This document shows, piece by piece, positions 1 to 6,510 of a stretch of DNA of 17,492 nt. A program made the translations under genes and the position numbers. The notes beneath the pieces are model-generated. The model was not told where the DNA came from. It made no database searches and saw only the letters and a program-made list of their open reading frames with translations. Position 1 is the first letter of the stretch, and each line of letters starts with the position of its first letter. The stretch is from contig VBME01000146.1 in assembly GCA_005878995.1 (NCBI GenBank), positions 1 to 17,492 of the forward strand. The letters run 5' to 3'. This stretch comes from Methanobacteriota archaeon. GTDB lineage: Archaea > Thermoplasmatota > Thermoplasmata > RBG-16-68-12.

Positions 1-223
1 CGTACCCGAGGACGTGGCCGGCCTCCGTCGAGACTTCGATCGCCGGGATCACGAGGAAGCCGCCCCTCGCCGCCGCCTCCGCCACCCGGATTCCACCCAC
101 CGCGTTGTGGTCCGTGATTGCGATCCCCGCGAGGCCCATCCGCTGGGCGACCGCGACGAGTCGGCCGGGGTCGACTCGGGAGTCCGGCGAGTACTGCGTG
201 TGATTGTGAAGGTCCAGGAGCAT
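1..223 (-). CDS. PHP-domain metal-dependent phosphoesterase, 5' part only
   Basis: Read on the minus strand from the ATG at 223, the protein begins MLLDLHNHTQYSPDSRVDP and runs 74 codons to the window edge, so the C-terminal part is missing. HNH at residues 6-8 together with ITDHNAVGG around residues 36-44 is the N-terminal metal-binding signature of the PHP superfamily (HxH, then TDH). Family members are metal-dependent phosphoesterases, such as 3',5'-nucleotide bisphosphate phosphatases and histidinol phosphatases, and PHP domains also occur in DNA polymerases. Which substrate is used here cannot be told from the N-terminus. A CTTAAG box at 253-258 lies about 30 nt before the ATG and there is no SD, so the mRNA is probably leaderless. 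It is divergent from the gene at 316. Confidence 0.88.
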   Translation of the reverse strand, partial: MLLDLHNHTQYSPDSRVDPGRLVAVAQRMGLAGIAITDHNAVGGIRVAEAAARGGFLVIPAIEVSTEAGHVLGY

Positions 224-315
224 CGAGGAGGGCGCACAAGCGAGCCGGTTCGCTTAAGGCTTGCGCGCTGGGATTCCCGCGGAGTTTTTATCGACTACTG
301 CCTGTATGAGGAACC
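224..315. promoter_or_regulatory. divergent promoter region for the PHP gene and the gene at 316
   Basis: Two TATA-like boxes lie back to back. CTTAAG at 253-258 serves the minus-strand PHP gene, whose start is at 223. TTTTTATC at 285-292 serves the plus-strand GTG at 316. Each lies 27-32 nt from its start codon, the usual archaeal spacing for a leaderless transcript. The boxes are seen in the sequence; the start sites are inferred. Confidence 0.55.
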
Positions 316-756
316 GTGTCAGTCGAGGCCCGGTTCGGCCTGCTGCACGACCGCGTATTTGCGGACGGGAGAGAGTACGAGGTCCGTCGCGGCCGGCATG
401 GGGTCCACCTGATTGTCGATCCGCATGGCGCCGCGGGCCGGGTCCACTACGACGAATGGCGGGACCGACTTTCGATTGATTCCCCTCACGGGTCGCTCGA
501 GATCCGATTCCGATGGCGCCACACCACGTTCCCATGGCGAGGACGAGTCTACCGGGTCGGCTCGACACTCGGGAGTCGGGTCCGGGTCTTCGAAGGCGAC
601 CGACGGGTCTTGGAAGGCAAAGAAACCTGGAGCGGCATCCGGTTCGATGTGATATCTCCCGAATTTCAAGACATTGCGCGGGAGCTCGCGGTGGGATTCG
701 GCCTTCGGACCCAAGCATTCGCAACCGCGATCGTCCTGGCGGCCGGAGCGCACTGA
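316..756 (+). CDS. conserved-looking hypothetical protein, 146 aa
   Basis: I do not recognise this protein. It starts with GTG at 316, placed 28 nt after a TTTTTATC box, and reads to TGA at 754-756. The protein is soluble, rich in Arg and charged residues, and dominated by alternating hydrophobic and polar stretches such as VHLIVDP, LEIRFRW and RVRVFEGDRRV, which suggest a mostly beta fold. It has no signal peptide, membrane segment, cysteine pairs or obvious catalytic motif. It stands alone: its upstream neighbour is divergent, and its stop lies only 5 nt from the stop of the convergent metG, so any transcription past the end would be antisense to metG. Good promoter geometry and clean frame length argue it is real; function is unknown. 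Confidence 0.7.
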   Translation: MSVEARFGLLHDRVFADGREYEVRRGRHGVHLIVDPHGAAGRVHYDEWRDRLSIDSPHGSLEIRFRWRHTTFPWRGRVYRVGSTLGSRVRVFEGDRRVLEGKETWSGIRFDVISPEFQDIARELAVGFGLRTQAFATAIVLAAGAH

Positions 757-761
757 ACGCC

Positions 762-2894
762 CTAGTGGACGCGCGTTCCCTCTTTCATTCCCTTGTCGAC
801 GGTGAGCGGGGCCCCGTCCACCGCGAGGGTCATCCGTGTTTCGCCGTCCCGACCAAGAAAGAGGATGGTGCCCCCGGGGCCCACTTGGAGTTTGTATCTC
901 TCGAATTCCGAGAACGGCAGGACGCGCGCGCCTTTCGACCCGAGAATCTGGTCGCCCACTTCCGCGTCTTCGGGCGGGAGGACGAGTCCGACGTCCTTCG
1001 AGTCCTCGCCCGCGAGCAGCATGCCGCGGCTCTCAACGCCGCGCAGCTTTGCGGGTTCCAGGTTTGCGAGGACCGCGATTTTCCGCCCACGGAGCTGATT
1101 GGCCGTGTAGTTCTTCCGAATTCCCGCGACGATCTGCCGGTGGTCTCCCCCGAGATCGATCTGGAGGACGTACAGACTGTCCGCGTTCGGATGTTCCTGG
1201 ACGTCGACGATTCGCGCGACGCGGACGTCGAAGCGGTCCATCGGATCCTCGTCCGTCTCGAGCTCGATTTTCGTGAACAGCGGCTTGCCCACGTGCAGTT
1301 CCTGGCCGTCCGGCAGATCCTCGAGGACGTCCTCCCACTTCTGGGTGTGCACGTCGGAGTCGTAACCGAGGGCATGCCACAGCCGCGAGGAGCTGAAGGG
1401 AAGGAACGGCGCCGTGATGAGGGCGAGCGAGCGGCAAACCCGCAAGGCGACGTGCAGCGCGGTCCCGCACGCCGCACGATCCTTCTTGATCAGGTCCCAC
1501 GGCGCCTTCTGATCGAAGTATTGATTTCCCAGGCGAGCGAGCTGGATGGCTTCCTTCATCGCATCTTTCAGATGGACATATTCGAGGTTCTGTCCGACCT
1601 TCTTCCATTGCTGCTCGATTGCGCGGACCATCGACTTGTCCGCTGCGTCGAGGAAGCCTGCCGGCGGTGTCGCGTGATTGAAGTTCTTGTCCGCGAACGT
1701 CAGGGCACGGTGTGCGAAGTTGCCGTACACCGCGAGGAGCTCGCTGTTGTTCCGTTGGGCGAAATCCGCCCACTCGAAGTCCGTATCCTTCGTCTCGGGC
1801 ATCGTGGCGAGCCCGTAGTAGCGGAGCTGGTCCGGGTCGAACCGGTCGAGGAGATCGGGCAGCCACACGCCCCGTCCTCGGCCCGCGCTCATCCGCTCCC
1901 CCGAGATGTTCAGATACTGGGTCGCCGGGACATCGTAGGGTAGGTCGAGCCCCTCGTCGTACGCCAGGAGGTAAGCGGGCCAGATAATCGTATGGAAGAC
2001 GATGTTGTCTTTCCCGATGAAGTAGTAGTGCCGGGCCTTCGGATCGTACCAGAAGTCCCTCCATCCGTCGGGTGTACCGTGGCGGCGGTACCACTCCCGC
2101 GTCGCGGTGAGGTACCCCATCACGGCCTCGAACCAGACATAGATCCGCTTCGATTCGTACCCGGGGACTGGCACCTCGATGCCCCAGTCGAGGTCCCGCG
2201 TGATCGGCCGATCTTTCAGCCCCTCTCGGAGCCAGCTTCGCATGAACGTGAGCACGTGATGCCGCCAATGCTCCTTGTCCTTCGAAGCCCACTTCGTGAG
2301 GGGCTTCTGGAACGCGCTGAGTCGGAAGAAGAAGTGCTTCGTCTCCTTGGGGATCGGCGTCGTCCCGTGAATCTGGCACTTCGGATCCTTCAGCTCGAAC
2401 GGATCGAGGAGCCTCCCGCAGTTTTCGCACTGGTCGCCGCGGGCGCGCGGGAACCCGCAGTGGGGGCAGGTCCCTTCCACGTACCGGTCCGGTAGGAACC
2501 GCTGGTCCGTCGTGCAGAACGGGGACGTCATGGACGCCTCGTAGACGTGCCCTTTCGCTTTGAGCGCGAGGAAGATCTCCTGCACCCACTGTTTGTGGTG
2601 TGGGTCCGCGGTGTTCCAGTAGAGGTCATACTGCACGCCGAGCTGCGCGATGTTCTTCTCGTGGAGCGCGTGGTACCGTTCCGCGATCGCGCTCGGCGGG
2701 AGGCCCTCCCGATCCGCGAGGACCGTCACCGGCGTGCCGTGCATGTCGCTGCCGCCGACCATGAGGACCTCGTCCCCCTTCATCCGGTGGTATCGGGCGA
2801 AGACGTCCGCGGGGATGAACGTCGAGACCGCGTGACCGAGGTGTCGAGGGCCCGCCGCGTACGGCCACGCCACGCACACGAGGATCTTGGTCAT
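762..2894 (-). CDS. metG: methionyl-tRNA synthetase with fused C-terminal tRNA-binding domain, 710 aa
   Basis: Charges tRNA-Met with methionine in the cytoplasm. The N-terminal class I Rossmann domain carries the HIGH-type motif HLGH at residues 18-21. The insert has an archaeal-style zinc region: C127, then C143/C146 and C156/C159, then a partial second knuckle C173/H176 where Cys would be more usual. The KMSKS loop is atypical, reading ERMSAGRGRG with R334-M-S-A-G338. The helical anticodon-binding domain follows. Residues from about 552 (MDRFDVRVARIVDV) form an EMAPII/Trbp111-type OB fold with HPNADSLYV and VAGIRKNY, plus a further tail of about 55 residues. Many archaea encode this OB domain separately; here it is fused. 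An ATCCTTTAAG box at 2921-2930 lies about 30 nt upstream with no SD, so translation is likely leaderless. The gene stands alone. Confidence 0.97.
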   Translation of the reverse strand: MTKILVCVAWPYAAGPRHLGHAVSTFIPADVFARYHRMKGDEVLMVGGSDMHGTPVTVLADREGLPPSAIAERYHALHEKNIAQLGVQYDLYWNTADPHHKQWVQEIFLALKAKGHVYEASMTSPFCTTDQRFLPDRYVEGTCPHCGFPRARGDQCENCGRLLDPFELKDPKCQIHGTTPIPKETKHFFFRLSAFQKPLTKWASKDKEHWRHHVLTFMRSWLREGLKDRPITRDLDWGIEVPVPGYESKRIYVWFEAVMGYLTATREWYRRHGTPDGWRDFWYDPKARHYYFIGKDNIVFHTIIWPAYLLAYDEGLDLPYDVPATQYLNISGERMSAGRGRGVWLPDLLDRFDPDQLRYYGLATMPETKDTDFEWADFAQRNNSELLAVYGNFAHRALTFADKNFNHATPPAGFLDAADKSMVRAIEQQWKKVGQNLEYVHLKDAMKEAIQLARLGNQYFDQKAPWDLIKKDRAACGTALHVALRVCRSLALITAPFLPFSSSRLWHALGYDSDVHTQKWEDVLEDLPDGQELHVGKPLFTKIELETDEDPMDRFDVRVARIVDVQEHPNADSLYVLQIDLGGDHRQIVAGIRKNYTANQLRGRKIAVLANLEPAKLRGVESRGMLLAGEDSKDVGLVLPPEDAEVGDQILGSKGARVLPFSEFERYKLQVGPGGTILFLGRDGETRMTLAVDGAPLTVDKGMKEGTRVH

Positions 2895-3062
2895 CCGAGC
2901 GCCAGAAGAAGGGAGCCTCCCTTAAAGGATTCGCGAGGTCGTCGGACCCATGAAGGCGGCGCGCGAACTCGGGCTTGATAATCACGCTCAATAACTTTTG
3001 ACCAACACTGTGATGGGCCGAAAACCACCATCCGGCACCGTCAGTCGGAGCGGAGTCCAACG

Positions 3063-3677
3063 GTGGCCCAGCGCAGTACACATCATGAGATAAACTCGCG
3101 GCGCGAGATCGACAAGTTGATGGCGAAGCTGGGCACGATGCCGCAGATTCTCTGCTGGAATTGCCACAAGCTCACGCCGTTCGAGCTTGACCGATGCCAA
3201 CATTGCGGTTCCGCTTTTGCGGGCAGCACGGGCGGCGCGTACAGTTCCGGCCGCGTCCCGACGTCCCGGCCCGTGTCGGCTGGAAAGCCTGGTCGGGAAC
3301 GTCCGAAACGGACCCTCGCCGAGATCGTCGACGATCTCCAAGAAGTGGACGAAGAGCCGACGTCCAGCCGAGGACGGCCGCGGGAGAAGGAGCTGTCCGT
3401 CCGCCTCTATCAGTGTCCCTCGTGTGGTCGATTCGTTTCCGAGCTGGCGAACGAATGCGTCTGCGGCGTCGGCTTCTCCCCGATCTCGGAGGTGACGTTC
3501 GCGTGCCCGCAGTGCGCATCACGCGTGCCGTCCGATGTGGACGGCTGCCCCGTCTGCGGCGTCGAATTCGAACCCTGGGGCGGATCGGGCGGATACGCGT
3601 ACGCTTGTCCCCGCTGCGGAGTCCATGTCGAGTCCGATGCGATCCGCTGTTCGTGCGGCGTCTGGTTCGAAGACTGA
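3063..3677 (+). CDS. protein with four zinc ribbons, 204 aa
   Basis: The protein has four cysteine quartets separated by a charged linker. Ribbon 1 is C31/C34...C45/C48. Residues 60-112 are low-complexity and charged, with a helix-like AEIVDDLQEVDEE. Ribbon 2 is C118/C121...C132/C134, ribbon 3 C148/C151...C162/C165, and ribbon 4 C182/C185...C196/C198. Ribbons 2 and 4 have a shortened CxC second knuckle, so the four alternate in type. No enzyme domain is visible; such archaeal proteins are usually taken to bind nucleic acid or protein partners, which is inference here. The GTG at 3063 is chosen because GGAG at 3052-3055 sits 7 nt before it; an ATG at 3120 would also keep all four ribbons. The function is unknown. 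Confidence 0.82.
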   Translation: MAQRSTHHEINSRREIDKLMAKLGTMPQILCWNCHKLTPFELDRCQHCGSAFAGSTGGAYSSGRVPTSRPVSAGKPGRERPKRTLAEIVDDLQEVDEEPTSSRGRPREKELSVRLYQCPSCGRFVSELANECVCGVGFSPISEVTFACPQCASRVPSDVDGCPVCGVEFEPWGGSGGYAYACPRCGVHVESDAIRCSCGVWFED

Positions 3678-3749
3678 CTCCCCTCCAGTTATCAGGGCCG
3701 AGAACCGTCCAACAACCGCTTTATCATTCGACTGCGTCGTTCCTTCCGT

Positions 3750-3767
3750 CGACGGGCCCACCCGTCG
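3750..3767 (+). promoter_or_regulatory. hairpin at the 5' end of the predicted leader of the 97-aa gene
   Basis: CGACGGG (3750-3756) and CCCGTCG (3761-3767) pair perfectly around a CCCA loop. CCTT (3742-3745) and AAGG (3769-3772) can extend it across an internal bulge. The TATA-like box at 3718-3726 would place the transcript start near 3745-3750, so this stem would cap the leader. The pairing is seen directly; a role in mRNA stability or translation is inference. Confidence 0.45.
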
Positions 3768-3782
3768 AAAGGACCCCAGCCC

Positions 3783-4076
3783 ATGATGAAACCGAAACGC
3801 CCACGGATATCGGGCCGGAAGACGTACTACCTCGTCCTATGGTGGATGTCCCAGACTCCGTATGCAGCAATCTTCGAGAACCAAGTGGCCGCAGAGGCCG
3901 CGGCGAACGTCCGCAATGCGCTCATGGTGACGATCTCGGGCCGGGATGTGAAAGTGGACCAAGTGCTTGACTGGTACCGCCGCGACGAATCCGGCGCTCC
4001 GATGCCGGCCGAATGGCGGGACCTCGTCGGGCAAATTCACGTTCCCTGGCTCGCGAAGCCGAAGCCCGCGCTTTGA
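3783..4076 (+). CDS. hypothetical protein, 97 aa
   Basis: I do not recognise this family. The protein starts MMKPKRPRISGRKTYYLVLW, a basic tail running into an aromatic strand (YYLVLWWMSQ). It continues with a probable helix (NQVAAEAAANVRNALM) and ends in a Trp/Pro-rich tail. The order strand, Ala-rich helix, strand (MVTISGRDVKVDQVL) looks like a small alpha/beta domain. It is probably soluble, with no cysteines. A CTTTATCAT box at 3718-3726 implies a leader of roughly 35 nt containing the hairpin at 3750-3767; only a weak AAGG precedes the ATG. A second ATG follows immediately at 3786. Confidence 0.68.
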   Translation: MMKPKRPRISGRKTYYLVLWWMSQTPYAAIFENQVAAEAAANVRNALMVTISGRDVKVDQVLDWYRRDESGAPMPAEWRDLVGQIHVPWLAKPKPAL

Positions 4077-4210
4077 TGCGTGAGCGCCGGCCGGACACCT
4101 TGGGTCGCGACGACCGTTGCCTCCGGGTGCCCCCTCCCGGTCTCTATCAATTCGGATAGGGGAACGCAAACGACTATAGCTCCAGACCACAGGCGCGGAA
4201 GGGAGGGATC

Positions 4211-4663
4211 ATGGCCCAGTCGCAAGGCCTCGTCGCCGAGTGCCCGACATGCCAGGCGGTCGTCCCGGCCGACGCGACGGAATGCCCGCAATGCGGAGAG
4301 CAGTTCGAGCCGGAGGTCCATTCGGTGGGGGCCTCGGAGAATGCAATCGGGGTTGACGAAGACTCCGGGGACAAAGAGACGGGGCAGAAGTCGGGCCGCC
4401 GCGAGAAATTCCTCTTCTATACCGGGATCGCCCTGATCCTGTTCGGCGGTCCGGGGATCGCGTTGGGCTCGTGGCTCCACGACGTGCTGCGAATCCCCGT
4501 TGAGCAGTACACCGCTTTCGACACGTTCGGCGCGTTCAACCGGCTCGTCACCGCCGTCGGGCTCATCGTCCTCATTGTGGGTATCGTCTGTCTGATCCTC
4601 AGCTTGCGGTTCTCCCGGCCCACGGATGTTGAGAAGGACCTCAGCGCCCTCCGTGGGTCCTGA
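4211..4663 (+). CDS. zinc-ribbon protein with two C-terminal membrane segments, 150 aa
   Basis: An N-terminal zinc ribbon has C11/C14 and C25/C28 (CPTC...CPQCG). An acidic, probably flexible linker follows at about residues 34-62. Two hydrophobic segments come next, at about 67-89 (from FLFYTGIALILFGGPGIALG) and about 112-132 (from LVTAVGLIVLIVGIVCLIL). A short charged cytoplasmic-looking tail ends the protein. RR at 63-64 before the first segment suggests by the positive-inside rule that the ribbon faces the cytoplasm. The start is well supported: GGGAGGG at 4201-4207 is a strong SD. A CTATCAAT box near 4143-4150 would give a leader of about 40 nt. The function is unknown; the ribbon-plus-hairpin layout resembles many uncharacterised archaeal membrane proteins. 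Confidence 0.82.
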   Translation: MAQSQGLVAECPTCQAVVPADATECPQCGEQFEPEVHSVGASENAIGVDEDSGDKETGQKSGRREKFLFYTGIALILFGGPGIALGSWLHDVLRIPVEQYTAFDTFGAFNRLVTAVGLIVLIVGIVCLILSLRFSRPTDVEKDLSALRGS

Positions 4664-4731
4664 GGGGTTCGCGGATTTTCGGGGCCCCACCCCTATATCA
4701 TTAAATACCGTGCAACGGATGCGAAACGAGT

Positions 4732-4750
4732 CGGCGGCAGGGGGCCGCCG
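4732..4750 (+). promoter_or_regulatory. GC-rich leader hairpin just before the SD of the TRAM gene
   Basis: CGGCGGC (4732-4738) and GCCGCCG (4744-4750) form a perfect 7-bp stem around AGGGG. The SD GGAG (4754-4757) follows three nucleotides later. The TATA-like stretch TATATCATTAAATA (4694-4707) places the transcript start at roughly 4722-4732, so the stem is close to the RNA 5' end. Folding could limit ribosome access, which makes it a candidate control point; that role is inferred. Confidence 0.5.
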
Positions 4751-4763
4751 CATGGAGTGATGG

Positions 4764-4985
4764 ATGTCGTATTCGGGGTCTGGCGTCCGACCTTCCAACG
4801 TGCCGGTGGAGGAAGGGAAGGTCTACGAGGCCAAGATCGAGGATATCGGACGAGAAGGCGATGGACTCGCGCGGATCGCGAACTTCGTGGTCTTCGTCCC
4901 GGGGACGAAGATCGGGGACGAGGTCAAGATCAAGATCACGAAGGTCCACCGGCGCATGGCGTTCGGCGAAGTCGTCCGCGAATGA
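4764..4985 (+). CDS. stand-alone TRAM-domain RNA-binding protein, 73 aa
   Basis: After a short N-terminal tail, residues about 15-73 are almost wholly a TRAM beta-barrel: EGKVYEAKIEDIGREGDGLA, then FVVFVPGTKIGDEVKIKITKV and FGEVV. The DIGREGDGLARI and VPGTKIGDEV motifs are the family hallmarks. TRAM domains bind RNA in tRNA-modifying enzymes. Single-domain archaeal versions are small, often abundant proteins, at least one of which has been described as an RNA chaperone. The ATG at 4764 is fixed by GGAG at 4754-4757. A clear TATA box lies at 4694-4707, and the short leader holds the hairpin at 4732-4750. No gene is co-transcribed. Confidence 0.93.
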   Translation: MSYSGSGVRPSNVPVEEGKVYEAKIEDIGREGDGLARIANFVVFVPGTKIGDEVKIKITKVHRRMAFGEVVRE

Positions 4986-5055
4986 TGTCGCGCCGGTGCG
5001 GGGGAGGCAGGCGAGGCCGAGCGGGCAGCCCGTAGCGGGATGTCGGCGCCAGCTT

Positions 5056-5072
5056 CGAAAAGCGTAAAATAA
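5056..5072 (+). promoter_or_regulatory. BRE/TATA promoter of the secreted-protein gene
   Basis: CGAAAAGCGT (5056-5065) runs straight into AAAATAA (5066-5072). The same ten bases stand before the second candidate small RNA (7860-7869). Using that spacing, transcription should start near 5095-5098. This lies downstream of the ATG at 5082, so the GTG at 5118 is the better start. Confidence 0.6.
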
Positions 5073-5117
5073 GCTCCTTATATGTTCCCGCCCCCATCGA
5101 GTCCCGAGGACGGTTCC

Positions 5118-6194
5118 GTGCTCCGTTCCCGACCCCTTCTCGTCGCCTTCGCCGCCTCCGCATCCCTCGCGCTGGTCCTGGCGTCTTCTGTGGCCGTCGC
5201 GCAGTCGGGAGACTCGGATGGCGACGGCGTCCCGGACGACCTCGAGAATGCAACGCAACGAAATGTCGTTGCGGTCGCGGCAGGGGACTCGTTCGACATC
5301 CAGAGCCGACTCGCGAGCGCGCCCTACGAAGATCAGTTCGAGGTGTTCTACCAAGCGGGCGCCTTCAATGTGTCGTATCGGAGAGCCGGTGCCGGCGAAA
5401 CGTCCTATACTGTCGAGCTCCGGAGCCTGGTCGAGTGGGTTGACAAGAACGGGAACCACCGCATCGATGCGAACGAGACGGCGAACGCTACGGCGCTGGG
5501 ATCTGCCGCGTTCGCGGGTGTCCCCGTCACGAAGACGCAGTTCGAGAACGACGATGGTGGCGTCATCAACATCCTCCGTACTCACAGCCAGACGGGGGAC
5601 GTAACGCTGAACGTCACGGTCGCGGAGCGGTTCATGCGTCTCGGCGGTCGAACTCTGACGCCGATGGAGGTCAAGCTGGATCTGAGCGTAAACCGTCTCT
5701 TTGCCGTCATGAACAGGAACTTGGGCCTTGATGTGCGCATCGACACGCACGCGAACTGGGAATACACCAACCGCAGCTGGGATGACGAGAATGGCTTCGC
5801 GTCGGATGACGCGGGGATCAACGTGACCGGTGGCTCTCCGAACGCCCCCTCGAGTGTGTTCTTCTCCTGGTCCAAGTTCGCTTATGCGAATGGCCACCAG
5901 ATTCCGGTCACGTTCTCGAGCTTCGCGGGGCCTGGGCCGAGCACCTCAGATATCTACCTGGCGTATCCGTACCAAATGGCGCCAACTGAGACATCGGTCA
6001 GCCTCGTTCACGACCCGGTGCTCGGCGTCGACAGCGCGGCCTATGAAGGCATCATCAGCCGCCAGCCTCCGCTCCAGGGCGACGCCCTAGTGTACGGCGT
6101 ATCCCTTGCGGCGATGGCCGTCCTCATCGGGGTGACGATCGTCCTCGCAAATCGCCGACGCAAGAAGCGCGAAGAATTGGGCCGCAATCCTTAA
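5118..6194 (+). CDS. secreted, C-terminally membrane-anchored protein with Asp-rich Ca-binding-type motifs
   Basis: From GTG 5118 the protein begins with a textbook signal peptide: basic LRSRP, a hydrophobic core to about residue 24, and a likely cleavage after AVA at residue 28. Next comes DSDGDGVPDDLE (about 32-43), a thrombospondin-type-3/dockerin-like calcium motif. A second EF-loop-like stretch, DKNGNHRIDANE, follows about 85 residues later. The middle is beta-rich with many NxS/T sequons (NATQ, NVSY, NETA, NVTV, NRSW), suggesting N-glycosylation outside the cell. Near the C-terminus a single TM segment (VSLAAMAVLIGVTIVLA) is followed by RRRKKREE, which anchors the protein facing outward. 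An in-frame ATG at 5082 is rejected because the promoter at 5056-5072 starts RNA after it; GAGG at 5106-5109 serves the GTG. No PGF-CTERM-type signal is seen. The ligand is unknown. Confidence 0.85.
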   Translation: MLRSRPLLVAFAASASLALVLASSVAVAQSGDSDGDGVPDDLENATQRNVVAVAAGDSFDIQSRLASAPYEDQFEVFYQAGAFNVSYRRAGAGETSYTVELRSLVEWVDKNGNHRIDANETANATALGSAAFAGVPVTKTQFENDDGGVINILRTHSQTGDVTLNVTVAERFMRLGGRTLTPMEVKLDLSVNRLFAVMNRNLGLDVRIDTHANWEYTNRSWDDENGFASDDAGINVTGGSPNAPSSVFFSWSKFAYANGHQIPVTFSSFAGPGPSTSDIYLAYPYQMAPTETSVSLVHDPVLGVDSAAYEGIISRQPPLQGDALVYGVSLAAMAVLIGVTIVLANRRRKKREELGRNP

Positions 6195-6227
6195 TGGCCT
6201 TTTCCTTTACAGGGCACGGTGGTCTCC

Positions 6228-6494
6228 ATGGTGGCCATTGAGAACGTGCTCTTGGCAGCCGTGTCGGTTTTCGCTCTCGCGCTCACGGTCATCGGTGTGA
6301 TCGCGGTCCGGAGGACGAAGGACGTCCATCTCGCGTTCCTCGCCGCGGCCTTCGCCGTCTTCTTCGTGAAAGGCCTGGTCCTGACGATTCTGCTCTTCAT
6401 GGGCTCGATCGACCTCCGGCCGCTGTTCTTGGTGTCCGGGTCCTTTGACATCGTGATCCTGGCGTTGTTCTACGGGTTCACGCTGCGGCGCTGA
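6228..6494 (+). CDS. small three-helix membrane protein
   Basis: About 88 aa, almost entirely three hydrophobic helices. The first is NVLLAAVSVFALALTVIGVI; the second is HLAFLAAAFAVFFVKGLVLT, running into ILLFM; the third is LVSGSFDIVILALFYGFTL. Basic residues (RRTKD, the RR end) define the loops. No catalytic residues are visible. The stop lies 16 nt before the ATG of the winged-helix regulator on the same strand, so the two are almost certainly one operon. Small three-TM proteins next to HTH genes recur in archaea (for example in haloarchaea), which suggests a membrane partner or sensor for the regulator. That function is inference. A CTTAATGG box at about 6190-6197 gives a nearly leaderless start. 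An in-frame GTG at 6219 is an alternative start. Confidence 0.8.
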   Translation: MVAIENVLLAAVSVFALALTVIGVIAVRRTKDVHLAFLAAAFAVFFVKGLVLTILLFMGSIDLRPLFLVSGSFDIVILALFYGFTLRR

Positions 6495-6510
6495 GCGCTG
6501 CGTGGTCTCC

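Noticed and set aside
513..1943. Long open frame on the plus strand (476 codons)
   Set aside because: It runs antisense through metG, starts inside another gene, and its protein is Arg/Glu/Val-rich without domains. It is a GC-rich shadow of metG.
1033..2589. Long second frame on the minus strand inside metG (518 codons)
   Set aside because: It is an Arg/Gly/Pro-rich shifted frame of metG; the true frame has all MetRS motifs.
4123..4140. CCGGG/CCCGG hairpin as a terminator of the 97-aa gene
   Set aside because: The stem is only 5 bp with an 8-nt loop and no T-run, and it could arise by chance at this GC level.
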